Assembly: GCA_973895155.1 (NCBI GenBank)
Contig: OZ316896.1
Coordinates: 682,001-746,000 of the forward strand
Reading direction: 5' to 3'
Source: Marsupella aquatica
Lineage: Eukaryota; Marchantiophyta
DNA: 64,000 nucleotides
The notes below the pieces were generated by a model. It was not told the origin of the DNA and ran no database searches. It was given only the letters and a program-made list of their open reading frames with translations. The position numbers were made by a program, and so were the translations under genes. This document shows positions 13,447 to 25,700 of this stretch, piece by piece (positions within the stretch are counted from its first letter, which is position 1; each line of letters starts with the position of its first letter).

Positions 13447-13999
13447 TTTTTCCAAAGAAAGAAAAATCTCAAACGATAGTAAAACCTCTATGGTCATATT
13501 ACATGTGCACAATCTCTCATGAAAAGGATGAGGTCAACACCCGTGAAAGTAGTAAAGGTTGAAGATGTCCTATATTTGAAAACAAGGGTTGAAGATGCTC
13601 TCGTCCAAATAAGAGCATCTCTACCCAGTTGGCTTTTGGCTACTCAGTATTTGATATACCTATTGTAGTCAGACAGATTTTTGTCCTTTTTTAAGTTCGT
13701 TGTACATTTCTATTGCCCTGACAGGATCATACCCGGGATCATTTCCCTAAACAATAGAGATGAGCAACTGACTACCTTAGACTTAAATCTTTGAATTGAA
13801 AACTTAGCAACTGACACGATAGAAAGTGAGGTACTGTATATTATTCTCAACAGAAAGTGAGCTACCACTACCTTCCACCATTTGAAATCGTAAATATTGC
13901 AAAATCCCCCCAAAACAATGAATCTTGTGAGTCAAAGAGCAAATAAATTCAAAAGGCTTGAAGTGGAAGCATGAGAAAATAAATATTTTTAATTGAATA

Positions 14000-14475
14000 C
14001 AGTTAACTCTCTCTAAGTGCACACTCTCGGGAGGACAGATCTGGCATGCACTAAACCAGGTGTTGCATTGCTTGATAAACGCACCCCCCCCCCTAAAATG
14101 TGCACTTATTGATAAGTGGTTTTGTTTTAGATTCCTTTGTTAAAATTTAGAGCCCCTCCGTTAGTGAGTAATCACCCTCATACTTTGTATCCCTGCCCTA
14201 ATTCTGTGCCAACCCTCTTTAAGTGCATTCTATACTTACTAAGAATGGGCATGCATTTATCCATAAATGCAATTTCATGATGCATTTACTGATAAGAGCA
14301 TAGAGACACTTATCAAGGGTAAGCACTTATAAATTTGTAGTTTAGCGCAATGATTTTAGCCCTGTGTGTGCTTAGGAAAAACGCTTATCCCATGTTAAAA
14401 AAAAAAAAGGACAGGATGACCTGCACAATTCGAGGGTAAGCACTTATGGAGTGTGCACTTAGAGAGAGCCTACTG
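14000..14475. mobile_element. pogo/Tigger-type MITE with TA target duplication
   Basis: The left end is CAGTTAACTCTCTCTAAGTG continuing CACACTC. The right end, read from the other strand, is CAGTAGGCTCTCTCTAAGTG continuing CACACTC. The element is directly flanked by TA on both sides (13998-13999 and 14476-14477). A TA duplication together with ends starting CAGT and rich in CTCTAAGTG is typical of the pogo/Tigger group of the Tc1/mariner superfamily (established knowledge). At 476 bp with no reading frame, it is non-autonomous. The interior repeats short ACTTATTGATAAGTG-like phrases. A decayed copy lies in unit B at about 30936-31262, so this insertion predates the duplication. Confidence 0.8.
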
Positions 14476-14506
14476 TAGCCCCAATCATTATGAAACAGTA
14501 GTTGTA

Positions 14507-15077
14507 GGTCACCCCGGTTTGAAGTGACGGGCAACTTGCCGAGTTCCCCGGCACGTAAATGCCTCCATTTGACGCATATTCGCTCTTATTCCCCGGCCCG
14601 GCCTGAACTTCTCCCAGCCCGGCCCGGCCTGGCCCCTCCCCTCACCCGTACCCGGCCCAGCCCCAGACCCAGCCTGCCCCGTCCCGGCCCCGGCTAAATG
14701 GCAGCCGGGGGCGGGAAGGGGCACGCCGGGTCCGGGTGAGGAGGGAGGCCGGGTGAGGAGGGGAGGGGAGGCCGGGTCCGGGTGAGGGGGAGGAGCCGGG
14801 TCCGGGTGAGAGGGTCCGGGAATGAAATCCTGGAAAAGTCCGGGCCGGGCCGGATCTCGGGCCGGGGCTGGGGCCGGGACCGGAGGATAGGGCCGGGACC
14901 GGGAGAGTCAAAAGGGGAGCAAGACCGGGGGAAGGGGCCGGGGGGAGAGAGAGGAACTCGGGCCAGGAGGTCATGGCCAGACCGGGCCGGGACCGGGAGA
15001 GTCCGGGTGTCGACTTGCCGGTTGATGGCCTCGAAAGAGTCTATTTGCCGGGCAAGTCCAAACCGGGTAGATCACCC
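14507..15077. mobile_element. GC-rich element with imperfect inverted ends
   Basis: A sharp GC-rich island in AT-rich surroundings. The left end reads GGTCACCCCGGTTTGAAGTG. The right end, read from the opposite strand, is GGTGATCTACCCGGTTTGGA, then CTTGCCCGGCAA; the two resemble each other. The interior is low-complexity CCGGG / GGGCC repeats, for example around 14740-14960. Long reading frames on both strands here are by-products of GC-rich repetition. The inverted ends suggest a small transposable element, but no clean target duplication is visible. Confidence 0.5.
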
Positions 15078-17340
15078 TTTTCATATATCTTCCCACTTTT
15101 TTGTCTAGCAGTCACTCTCTCTCATTCGATGCTAAAGTACTGACGAAATGTTTTCCAGCTCTTAACTATGAGAGCCTGAGCCTCCGAGGTGGAGGGGATG
15201 TCTTGTACACAAAGAGCACCCCAGCTTTTCCAGATATGACATGATACTACCGCCCTAAGTATACTCCAAATTTCTTTTGGGGGTTTCTGGGTGAAACGAA
15301 TGTGTCCCCAGAAGTGTTTTGTTGTCGTCGAGATATTCCTTCGTTGGTCAGGGATGCAACTGTTGTGGCCCAAATTCATTGGGGTCGAGAATGTAAGCAA
15401 TCCAATCCCAGCTAGAGGCAATGCCAGAGATTTTCATTGGCTCACTTTTATGGCACAGAGTAAGCACCAATGAACCCTAAGTAACCAATCCCAGATGGCC
15501 CCCAACAAATCTGGAACACAAAAGTACTGTACAGCGCAGGAGCTTTGTGTCCTCTGAACACATTGGTCAACAGGGACAATGTCAATTCTTTTGGTTTTTT
15601 CGAGGCCAAGGTACAATGTCAATTTGCAATGTAGCATATTTAACTTGGCTTATAGCTTGGACTCGATTAGATCAGGAAATTGAGCTTTGAAAGCAATCCA
15701 AACTGGACTGATTGTTGAAGAAGGCACGAGACAACCTACTTTCTGGGACTACTTGAAGTGCCACTCGTGCCACCAGCACTCTCAATAAACTTCAGCCTCT
15801 CATTTATTTTATCTTCAAGATAATATTTGCTGCTCTAAGCTGCAGCAACTTACATATATAATTGACAACTAACACATACGTCAATTGACAATCTCAGAAC
15901 ACGATGAATTTCGTTCACAAAAGGCTGAGGGAAACCAGCTCCCATCAATTTTGGTTTAGACAGTGTAAGAATAGTATATCTCCATCCACACCTAAAGTGA
16001 TCATTTAAATGTAGCTCTCAAGCCTACTTCTTGAACTGGACACTTCAATTATTGTTTCCAAACCTTTCAGCTTGCTGATCGTAAACTGTTGTTGTGAACA
16101 GGAACTTCAAGTCGAGCACATGCCATATAGCTTCATATCCTGCCTGTACTCTACCTGCATCTCTTCCTAAGTTGTGTCCTGCATGATACCTTCGACTTTG
16201 ACTTAGATTTGAAAGTTTATCTTCTCATTTCTGGAGCCTTGTGACCTACACAGTCACTAGCACTAATTCAAGAGCACCCATTTCAGGGTCTACTCACTAG
16301 TTCTACTTCTACTCACTAGGTAGAGTTAGTCACACTAATTTTGTGCTGACATTATTTCACATGTATTAGTGTTATTGTGATCTCAACAGTGAAAATAAAG
16401 AGGGAATAAAATGCAAAAGTACAAGTACAGCACATGCCAAAGAAAAACACATTGCACATATTAATGAAAATAAAAGTACAAGTGCACAAGTCTTGAATGA
16501 AAAATTGTGCACATAAGATACATAATTTTTGCTTGTCCTAATGACATTCAAAAGTTGTGCACATAATTATGAGGTACAAAAAATACTCACTCGCCTTAGG
16601 TAACAGGAGTATTAAAATAGGAGATGTCCACATTCCTTGGTACCATTGTTCTCATTCACAAGAGGAGATAACATCTTTCTCCTAAAGTGCTTGGATGCTT
16701 TGTATTGAATTCTAAATCTACAAGAATGAGAGCTCTAGGATAACCAGATTAAAAACATTGAGAGAGGTGCATAAATAAAATAGAATCTAAATACTATAAG
16801 TGATGCACCTTGTTATGCCACAATAAAATAAAAATACAAAACTTAAAATCTTAATAAGACCAGACAGTGAAAGGTTGATTGGCCAATCTCGAAAAGGTTT
16901 GTCATATATTGCTGCTCTTTCCGAGAAACGGTCTTGTACGCTGCAAACGTCTAAAGTTTTTAAATGTTTGGATGTCGGCAATAATAATTCAAGGAACTGT
17001 TTGGGCAAAAGTGTCTCCTGTAGCTACTGAGGGTCCGGTGAGGGGATCCGAGTTACGACGACTATATGTCTAGTCGAATTTTGTGAGGCTCCAGTACAAC
17101 TGGTGGGGAAGCTTCAACGCAGGAGAAAGTCCAAGTCGTACTTAAAAGCCGAGCACTCAAATCTCACCTGTTGTCCTTCGCATTGGCAAGGGATGTCCAT
17201 CGCGTTTGCAAATGATGGCCACGTACCGGAAGACTTGAGCTATGTGTAACTTGACGTTTCTCACATGCATCTGTTGCCCCTAGAGCCTGTACGTCCCAAG
17301 AAACGTCTGCAACGCCCTCCCTCCCAACAACCTCGATCGA
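15078..17340. other. Intergenic, no gene recognised
   Basis: About 2.3 kb with no splice-bounded coding signal on either strand. Reading frames are short and have no familiar motif. Small AT-rich tracts and repeated phrases such as AAAAGTACAAGTAC and GTGCACATAA (16410-16570) occur. The segment is not matched in unit B, so it is either an insertion in A or a loss from B. Confidence 0.4.
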
Positions 17341-17386
17341 TAGACTTTCCGCTACAAGAGCTGGAAAGAACGATGACAAGTACTCG

Positions 17387-19764
17387 TTGGCATGTGTGAA
17401 CTCCAAAGTGGTCTTCTTGCACGGGCAGGGTCAAACAATGCTGCATGTGAGGAACCTGTGCCTATCAGCTGCCTTCATATTTGTGGCCCTTGCTTACAGC
17501 TACGGTCTGAAGCCCTTCCGTGACAGTCAAGTTAAGAACCAATCCCGGAGCTGGTCAATAACATCTTGGCCTTTGACGTCCCTGGCGGCTTCCGAGCCCT
17601 GCCTGAGAACAGCCACGTTTCGATCAATGGCACTCTTCCACTGACCCAGTCCCATACTCCCATCGTTCCAAAAACCCGTTTGCTCGATTGAAGGCAGCAA
17701 TCAAGGAGGCACTACTAGTGTAGCTACTCAGGTAATTCAACAGGTAGCAATGTAGAAAGCTAGCCGAGCTGGTTCGCAAGCAACCAGGCATGTATTTGGG
17801 GGACCAGGCCAGATCAAAACGGAGACCGAATCTACACCCATTCGCATGCTCAACTTTAACATTTTACAGTCCATATCAATTCAAAAGAATTAGCAATTGT
17901 CCAGCTTTCCGCGTTTTCCCCTCCAATTTCATCCCATACCAACGTTCTTCTTTCGCATTACAAATGTCAGGATTTATTAGCGTTGCTGCAAAAACATTCT
18001 TATGGGCATAATCTTGCTCAGGCTGCTCATGAGACCTGAGCTGTAGGTTCATCTGATGCTAAGAGAGACATTTTTCTAATTCAGACAGCCGGGGTTGAGA
18101 AGGGTCTAGTGAACTATAAGTGGACCTAGCGCAGGAGCCTACAGTAGTGTCAACAACTGTCATTTACAAAAAGGAGAACAGAAGCAAAGAAAACGGGCTC
18201 CGTTGATTTTTAACTTGGGCGGCTTCTACTCGGAACGTTCTATTTATCATTCTCCTCTCCTGTTTCGAGGTCTCGCCAGTTCATATGTTTAGTAAGAATC
18301 CGTATTGCTTGGGATTGGTCCAATTTCTGTTGTGGTGTTATTGTGTGTCATATATGGATAAGATTGGTCTATATACTATTGTGAGCGTTCGTTTTGGACT
18401 CTTGATGTGCTGAATCACAGAAGATGAAGGCTGCATAAACCGTATACTGCAAACACTCATCAAAGATAGATGCTAAACGTGGTTTTTGTTCTCTAATTCT
18501 TAAATAATTATTCCGAACTGTTTCGCATGCAATAAACTTAGTGGGTTATCTGAACCATTAGCTCATTACTCAAACAATTATCAAACAGATAGAGATGATC
18601 CATTTAGATAATTGGTCTAGCTTTAGTGAATGTGGGAAAGGGTCTTGTATAGTAACAAAAGTTTTGATTGATAAATTCAGGAGTTTTTATTTATGATTAA
18701 AAGGGAATTTGAAGCTCCGCTTTGACCAATAGAAACATCCTGAAGGTTTCACTTGGATATAACATGTTTCCATTTCCTCAGTTGAATGCTAAGAAGGTAT
18801 ATTAGTCAGTTGACTACCAAGACGTTTGTTTACTTAAACCACACTGGCCCATATAAAAGACTCATTCACTCCATCACTACTACTCATTCTTGTCTTGTAA
18901 TGAAGAGTGTCTCACTATACTCCTCATTCTCTTAACTTTACTAATACCCCATAGCTCTTTACTGGTGGGGTTTATTAAGTGGAATGAACGTCGAAAAGCT
19001 GACTTGGCGCATGTGAGAACTACGTGCCTAACATTCATAATCTAGTAACAAACAGTTGTACCAAACAAAATCTTGGCGCATGTGAGAACTACTTGCCTAA
19101 CATTCATAATCTATAAACAAACAGTTACGAAACTAAATCTCGATCATAATTCCCGTGTAGAAAATTTCCCAGAGCTGTAGTCTCTCGGGAAAAATTCTGG
19201 GAGGAACCTATATATCCTGGATTCGGTACCTCCCGGGTACCTCACATACGAATTACAAAATTCAGATTGAGTAGAGGGTCTGTGTGGACAATCTGATGAA
19301 ACCGATGAGCAGGATGTCAATCAAAAGGGAAAATCCTGAAGATGGCTACCGGTATTTCTTTGTGACAAACCATCAACTTCAGCACGTGTCGAAGAACTTC
19401 ACCCGGTCTTGCGGTCCGGGTGAAGACCTTATCTCAAAAGGATCAGGTAACAACTTACATCCAGCCGGCAATTGGACAGTCCATATCGAACAGGAACACA
19501 GACGTCACATAGCAAGCTAGCCCGGCCAGTGGATTCATAATTAGAACGATCTAGTAAACGAAGGCAAAGGTGAACAAGATATTCCAGCTCGGAGTCTGCG
19601 AACAAGAACGAAAGGGAGGCCATTTCATACTTCGTTGATCTTCGGGATCAGAAGTTCCACCTTGGTTATTTTCAGTTGAAATCAAGTCGTGCCTATCGGG
19701 TTGAGACAACACTTGGAGCGTCAGTTGCCACGACCTCAGACCCTAGGAGATCTTTGTCTGAATA
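17387..19764. other. Intergenic between duplicated units; short tandem repeat at 19000-19128
   Basis: No supported gene. A segment starting CTTGGCGCATGTGAGAACTA and including CCTAACATTCATAATCTA occurs twice, about 68 bp apart (near 19003 and 19072). The last 600 bp lie just downstream of the stop codon of receptor copy B (19765) and must include its 3' UTR. The matching downstream part of copy A is outside the window. A plus-strand frame at 17387-17644 has no recognisable domain. Confidence 0.4.
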
Positions 19765-22700
19765 CTAGCGGACAGTTGCATAGTCATTGTCATCATGAGT
19801 GTGCTTAACGCTGGAATAGAGTTCCAGTTCAATGGCCTCTGACAGGGCGCGCACAACCTGGGCCATATCGGGCCTTACTGCTGTTGCAGAGTCAGTGCTT
19901 CTAATTGCGACGGATAACACTTTCATCATAGACTCCTCGTTAAATTTCCCATTTAACGACGGGTCAATGATTTCCCTGGCAGTCCCGGCCTGTTCTTCTC
20001 TACGGACCTGCATTTATACCACATACATTTACTAGCAAGAGTCAATTACTCCTTAGCTAGACAGACACTATATAATTTGTCCAGCACGAGCTTGCGCATT
20101 ACATCGCTGTGCAATACCTTCGCTATATTACAGTGCAACGTTACAAGTACGGGTGAAGTGTTTTGATGATGCCTTGAACAATCTTGTGGGTGTTCAGGCC
20201 AGGGTACGCAGTTCGAATACATGAAAGTTGCTTCAACAAAGGAACATAAAGGAAACAAAGTGCTAATTTTCTGAGCGACCTTACGATGCTTTGAGTGCAA
20301 GATCAAATTAATACACCAAGATAAAGGGAGCGATAGGTAGATGGGAAACAGCACGAGCTGATTTAAAATTGTGCCTAATTTGGATAGTACGAAAGAGGTA
20401 CCGAGGGGAAGCCAACACAAGTACATCTATTTAATCGCCCAGGACTTTCTTAAAACTGGACACTAAGAAAGGTTTCTAGGAGAAACCTACCCATTCGATG
20501 AGAGTGTTAGTGCTGCCATCTGGACGTTCCGCAACATGAGGATGGCGACCTGAAATTATCTCCAGGAGAACCACCCCAAAACTATACACATCGCTCTTTG
20601 GAGTTAACCTTTGCGTGACGAAGTACCTAATTAAAATTCCGTTAAACTTAAGGCATTCTCTACGATGTATGTACATGTCAATATGTTGTTCCAAGAAAAC
20701 AGAAGTAAAAAATAATTCATCTACGTTGTTTGTTCAATGATCGTGAATGAAGGAAGAAATGGCTCAGTCAATGAATAAGGTTTGATTTCATACTCTGGAT
20801 CAATATACCCAATTGTGCCCTTCAAGAGGGTATCAACGCCGCTGAATACGCCTTCTGGGGCCTGCTTTGAGATTCCGAAATCCGCAACCTTGGCTACCAT
20901 GTTCTCATCAATCAATATGTTGTTGCTCTTGACATCACGGTGAATAATCCGCGGATGACAGTCCATATGCAGATATTCTAGCCCTGCAAGAGTTACCAGG
21001 ATGCAGATATCCAAACGAAAATAAATATACCTTGGCAAGTGGATAGATTCGAATTTTTAGTCTCCGATGTTTAGCTTTCGAGAATTCATGCCTTCGACGT
21101 GGACCATTATCCGTAATTATGCCATATTTTCAAACCTTCAATTGATCTTCTGACATTTTGAATTGCCTAGCTAGTTGTCCCTACCCGTAACCGTGACCCA
21201 GACACTTGTGGTAGGTGGGATCGAATTATCAGACCTTTAGCCGAGTTCAGAGCAATGTCAAGTCTTGTCCTCCAATCCAGACTCTTCTTTGATTTGTTGC
21301 CTACAAGATCGAAAACTTACAGTAACTATTGCCGAGTTTATAACATGCGTTTGAGCGATCTACACACGAAAAGGTGTTTTTTCCGAACGAGGAGCTGAAA
21401 TACAAACTAATGTAAAGAGTTTCCATGCATGCTCAAATGTTTCATGGTCGCGTCTTGGATTCAGAACAGGAATTGTTACCATAAAGGTGGTCACCAAGAG
21501 TCCCATTACAAAAATAAACGTAGATGAGAATTTGCTGGTTCTCTTCTTCACAGTAACCAACCAGCGACACAAGGTTCCTGTGGTGTATACGTGACAGTAA
21601 TTCAACCTGAAAATGTACAACACGTAGATGGATTGCGTACTGTTAGCAAGAGACAGCTTTTGTGCCTAAGGCATCAAAGAGCAAGATACTAACGGTCGGT
21701 TATATACTATTCGCACGGAGGATATATATGTAGCTAGCACTTTAATTAATTTCAAGAACTCTATTCAAAGTTCTCTGAACACAGATTGATTCCAAACAAA
21801 CCTCGTTCAAAAACTCGGTCACTCCTTGACGAGAATCGTTCTTCTTCACTTTCACAGCCACTTCTTGCTCATTCGTAAGTTTTCCATAGTACACTGGCCC
21901 GAATGATCCCTCTCCAATTTTCGTCGAGAACCTTTTTGTCGCGTCGCTCAATTCTTCTAATGTTAGCAAGGTCGTTGATGATAGTAAAGCTTTCCTACTT
22001 AACGTGTGCCCCTGTGGATTTCGATTCTCTACAAAACAATTCAGACGATGGAATACACATTATAAAATACTCCTTGCATGATCAATTTCAAACTTTTCGA
22101 ATAATTTTGCGTACGGCAGATCTACAAATGAAGCACCGCTCGCAGTCTGCGAATCTTGAAGGAAGCTTTTGCGTAAGTGGGAAGAAATATAATTGCAGGC
22201 CGTCGATCATGTGTTGAGCATTAATCGAACTCCGTGCTTTTACACTGTGATCTAGATCTGATGTACAAGATTGCCGAGAATGCGATGCGTGCATATAAAA
22301 CATGCACGCTCTTGAATTGTTGCAAAAGATTCATTTTGACACAGCCAAGGAATTTTGAAAAAGCAGTTACTGAACCATTAAGGACGAGTGGAATTTATCA
22401 CAGGATACGCGTGTACTGACCTGCTTTTCCTATTGCTCTGACGATGCGACGTCTAGACCGCTTTCTTCTCGTACAAATAGCCCAAAAGATGGCAGCAGCT
22501 ATTGCGAGTGCAACGAGACCGCCCAGGACGCCACCCACAATAGCACTGTCGCTCGACGAAACTGACTTTGCGGGAGTGGAAGTGGAAGTGGGGGTGGAAG
22601 TGGGGGTGGAAGTGGAAGTGGGGGTGGCAGTTGCCGGTGCCGGTGCCGGTGCGACAACACCACAGCCAGGGGTGGTACATGTCATTGAAGGATTGTTCAA

Positions 22701-25700
22701 AACCCTGTATGCATCACAACTTGCTACAATCAACTGCAAGGTAAGATCACTTGACTACTTAATTATATATAGCTACAGCGATAATCAGAAAAGACTGTTT
22801 TGTGACAGTTACACATTCATGTTATGAGAAGTGACAGGATAGTTCGGACATACTCTTTGTCTAGCTCGAGTATATCTGACAACAATTAGATATAAACCAT
22901 TTGGAGAGCAAATGCGCTCCCCACAGGTAACAGAAAACTAGCCGAACCAATTTTCGGCCTAGCTATTACATTCCTACGTCGAACCAGTTAGAAGGGTAAG
23001 TTGGCACTTAGTCACTAGAACATGAATCTAGGTAGCGAACGTAACGTGACCAAAGTCAATTCATGAGGTCTATAATAAATTCAAGGGGACACCTGCGATC
23101 ACAATTTTGAGTGGGGCGTGAAGAAACTCACGTGAAGTTCAATCCTGGTTTCTTAAGATTCGAGGGCACTGTTCCACTGAGATTGTTGTTCGCCAAGTTC
23201 CTGCACACCAAAATAGTAGTAGCGTCAAAGTCCGTTTCTCGATCCGAGTTCAATGGCCGGTAGGGAGTCAGACTAGCTCAAACAACTATCAAGTTTTTGC
23301 GTAATTCAATGATAAATCCTTGGATTTTCCTTTAAACGTTTTAAATTTTTATAACTTTGGGGGCCACGCAAACCCCATGGCCGGGGGTAAATCCTTGGAT
23401 TTTAGCAACAGGAATCTAAAACGGTATCTGAACAGCCAGTTACATCGAGATCAAACTGTTTTCGGGGGATCAGTTCGCAGTCGCTTCCTGACGAGCTTCA
23501 TTTGCTAATCATGACCGAAATCTTGAGCAATTGCTTATAAGTATGCAAATGAGGCAACTCATTATCAAACCGACAACAATGGGAGCTGATATTAATGCAC
23601 CTATACTGAACTTTTAGTTAAACACCCATGTCAATTAATTAAGACTTACAGCTGGGTTAGATTGGGGAGCGCATTGCCGAGAAAAGTTGGAATACTTCCA
23701 CTCAGTTTGTTATCCTGTAGATCTCTGTCATCCAACTTAATAATATATGTTTTAAGATACAAATAATCGTGAACTAAATACCAATTAAATATATCAAACA
23801 ATTTGCAATTCAAAACCAAGGCACAGATTGAACTTGGATTATTAGAGGTGTGTGGAACCAACCATAGTGCAGATATAATTAAAGCTCGACTACAGATTTG
23901 ATCATGGTACACTCCTTCACTAGGCAATAATTTACAACAAAGTAAAAACATCCTGAAAAGAGTTTTAGATGCAGTCGAAGAGCAAAAGTTGAAGAGCAAG
24001 AGTTTAAGAGGTTGTCAGGGATTGTCAGGCTCTTACATAGCTTGAAGTTGCCCAAGAATGCTCAAATGGTCTGGGATCGAACCAGTGAAGCTATTGTTAT
24101 TGAGTGTCCTGAGAAACACACAACACGTGGCTTTAGATGCGCTTTCAGAATGCCAAGATCGCATGTACTAACGTATAGGCAAGTGACACGGGTGGTTCAT
24201 GAATCTGAGTGTCTACATCAACTACAGTTGCTTCTTAATCAAGCCAGTGAACGGAAGAAGGGAAATTATGGGAAACTACTATTATAAATCCGTGATCCCG
24301 GCGATGGGAGTCTGAGGGGGATGACTTACAGATGCACAGTACTCCCTCGGACCCAGGCATTAGTTTGCTTAAACCAGGATTTCATATATATTAAGATATC
24401 TTACACTACTAAATATTTTAGTAGACTTTTCACTCAGTTACAAAATTTCTTAACTCATCGCATCCACTCTCAGATAGTACCTGGACCACGGCCTTAGTTC
24501 AATAAAAACAAAAGGTTCTAAACTACAGGGAACATAACTCACTCGATTACAATAAATATTTCTCAACTCATTGCGTCCTCTCTCACATAGGATTAAATTT
24601 CATGAATAGCAAAAACTAAAAGCTAAAATTTGAGACACTGGTTCAAGCATTCAAAACCCTTTCTGGTACACTTCATTGTTACTAATGGTGGCAACGGTAC
24701 TTCTTTACCAGGGGTACTGCCCGTGACGAGAGATGAATTGAATGATTGCTTAGTTAATGTCCAAGAGATAAAATGAATGATATATTGCTTAGTGACAACT
24801 GGGTTACCCAGCGATATGAAAATCGGAGAATTCCGTACCATCTTGGCTCCAATCATCGGGCAGTTAGAACAATATTAATTCGTTGTTAAGTATTAGGTAT
24901 GTCAAGTCCATTTTATCCCGCTCACACGTACATTGTTGTTTAGAACATCACAAGTTAACACATGCGATCTCTTTTCGATGACGAGATGAAACTTACAAAT
25001 TAGTCAACGCTGTGAGGAATGAGATCTCCATTGGAATACCCCCAACAAATCCTTGATTTCCTAGATACCTGCAAAGAAATCATTTGCACTAGTAAGAAAT
25101 TTCCTTTCTTATCCGGACTCTCGTGAACATTTAGCTCGCAGATCACTAACTACACAGTTCATACCATAACTGTAGCTGGACGACCACGGTGCTTCCAAAT
25201 GTGCTATCCTATCCCACAGCTACATTTGCGATTAGAAATTAGTATTGAAATACGTTGTGAATCGTCAGATTAAATTATATATAAACACTCACAGTGCGGT
25301 TATGCGTGGAGCGACCAGATCGTAATTGCAATTCAGCCAGTCAAATGGTTGGGGAAGACAGGGATCACCAATCCAATCAGTTATGTTGAGGACGATTTGG
25401 AGAGCAGCAAGATTGCTCACTGCGCAGAGGAGTAAAAGAAGGTCCCATTTTAGACCTCTTTCCACAACAACGTTTACTTCCAGGTGTAGTGGTTAACGCA
25501 ATAAACATATAGATCTTATTAATCTCATGTGCGCGCATGCGATCACAATCCAAGGAATCTCACGTGAGACAACTCTTCAATATATTTTCGACCATTCCCC
25601 AGCAGACTCACCGTCTTCAGCAGAAGTAGCACGCTGGTCGTAAGGGATTAACGCATAGATCTCATAGGCATTCAAGATCGGCCCAAAGACGGACGAGTCG

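Larger units (their letters stand above)
1..17386. repeat. Segmental duplication, unit A
   Basis: Unit A matches unit B (from about 19.77 to 31.43 kb) in the same orientation. The receptor exons and introns align throughout. Further matches are 9300-9410 with 28970-29080, 10450-11110 with 29170-29310, about 10970-11060 with 29740-29825, 13870-14340 with 30815-31260, and 17341-17386 with 31392-31432. Unit A is longer because it carries sequence absent from B, including the foldback element (9424-10400), a satellite-like block (12355-13446) and a GC-rich element (14507-15077). The left end of the unit is outside the window. Confidence 0.85.

Noticed and set aside
14509-15108. Pro/Gly/Arg-rich proteins on both strands
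   Set aside because: They come from GC-rich simple repetition, with no start context, splice signals or domain.
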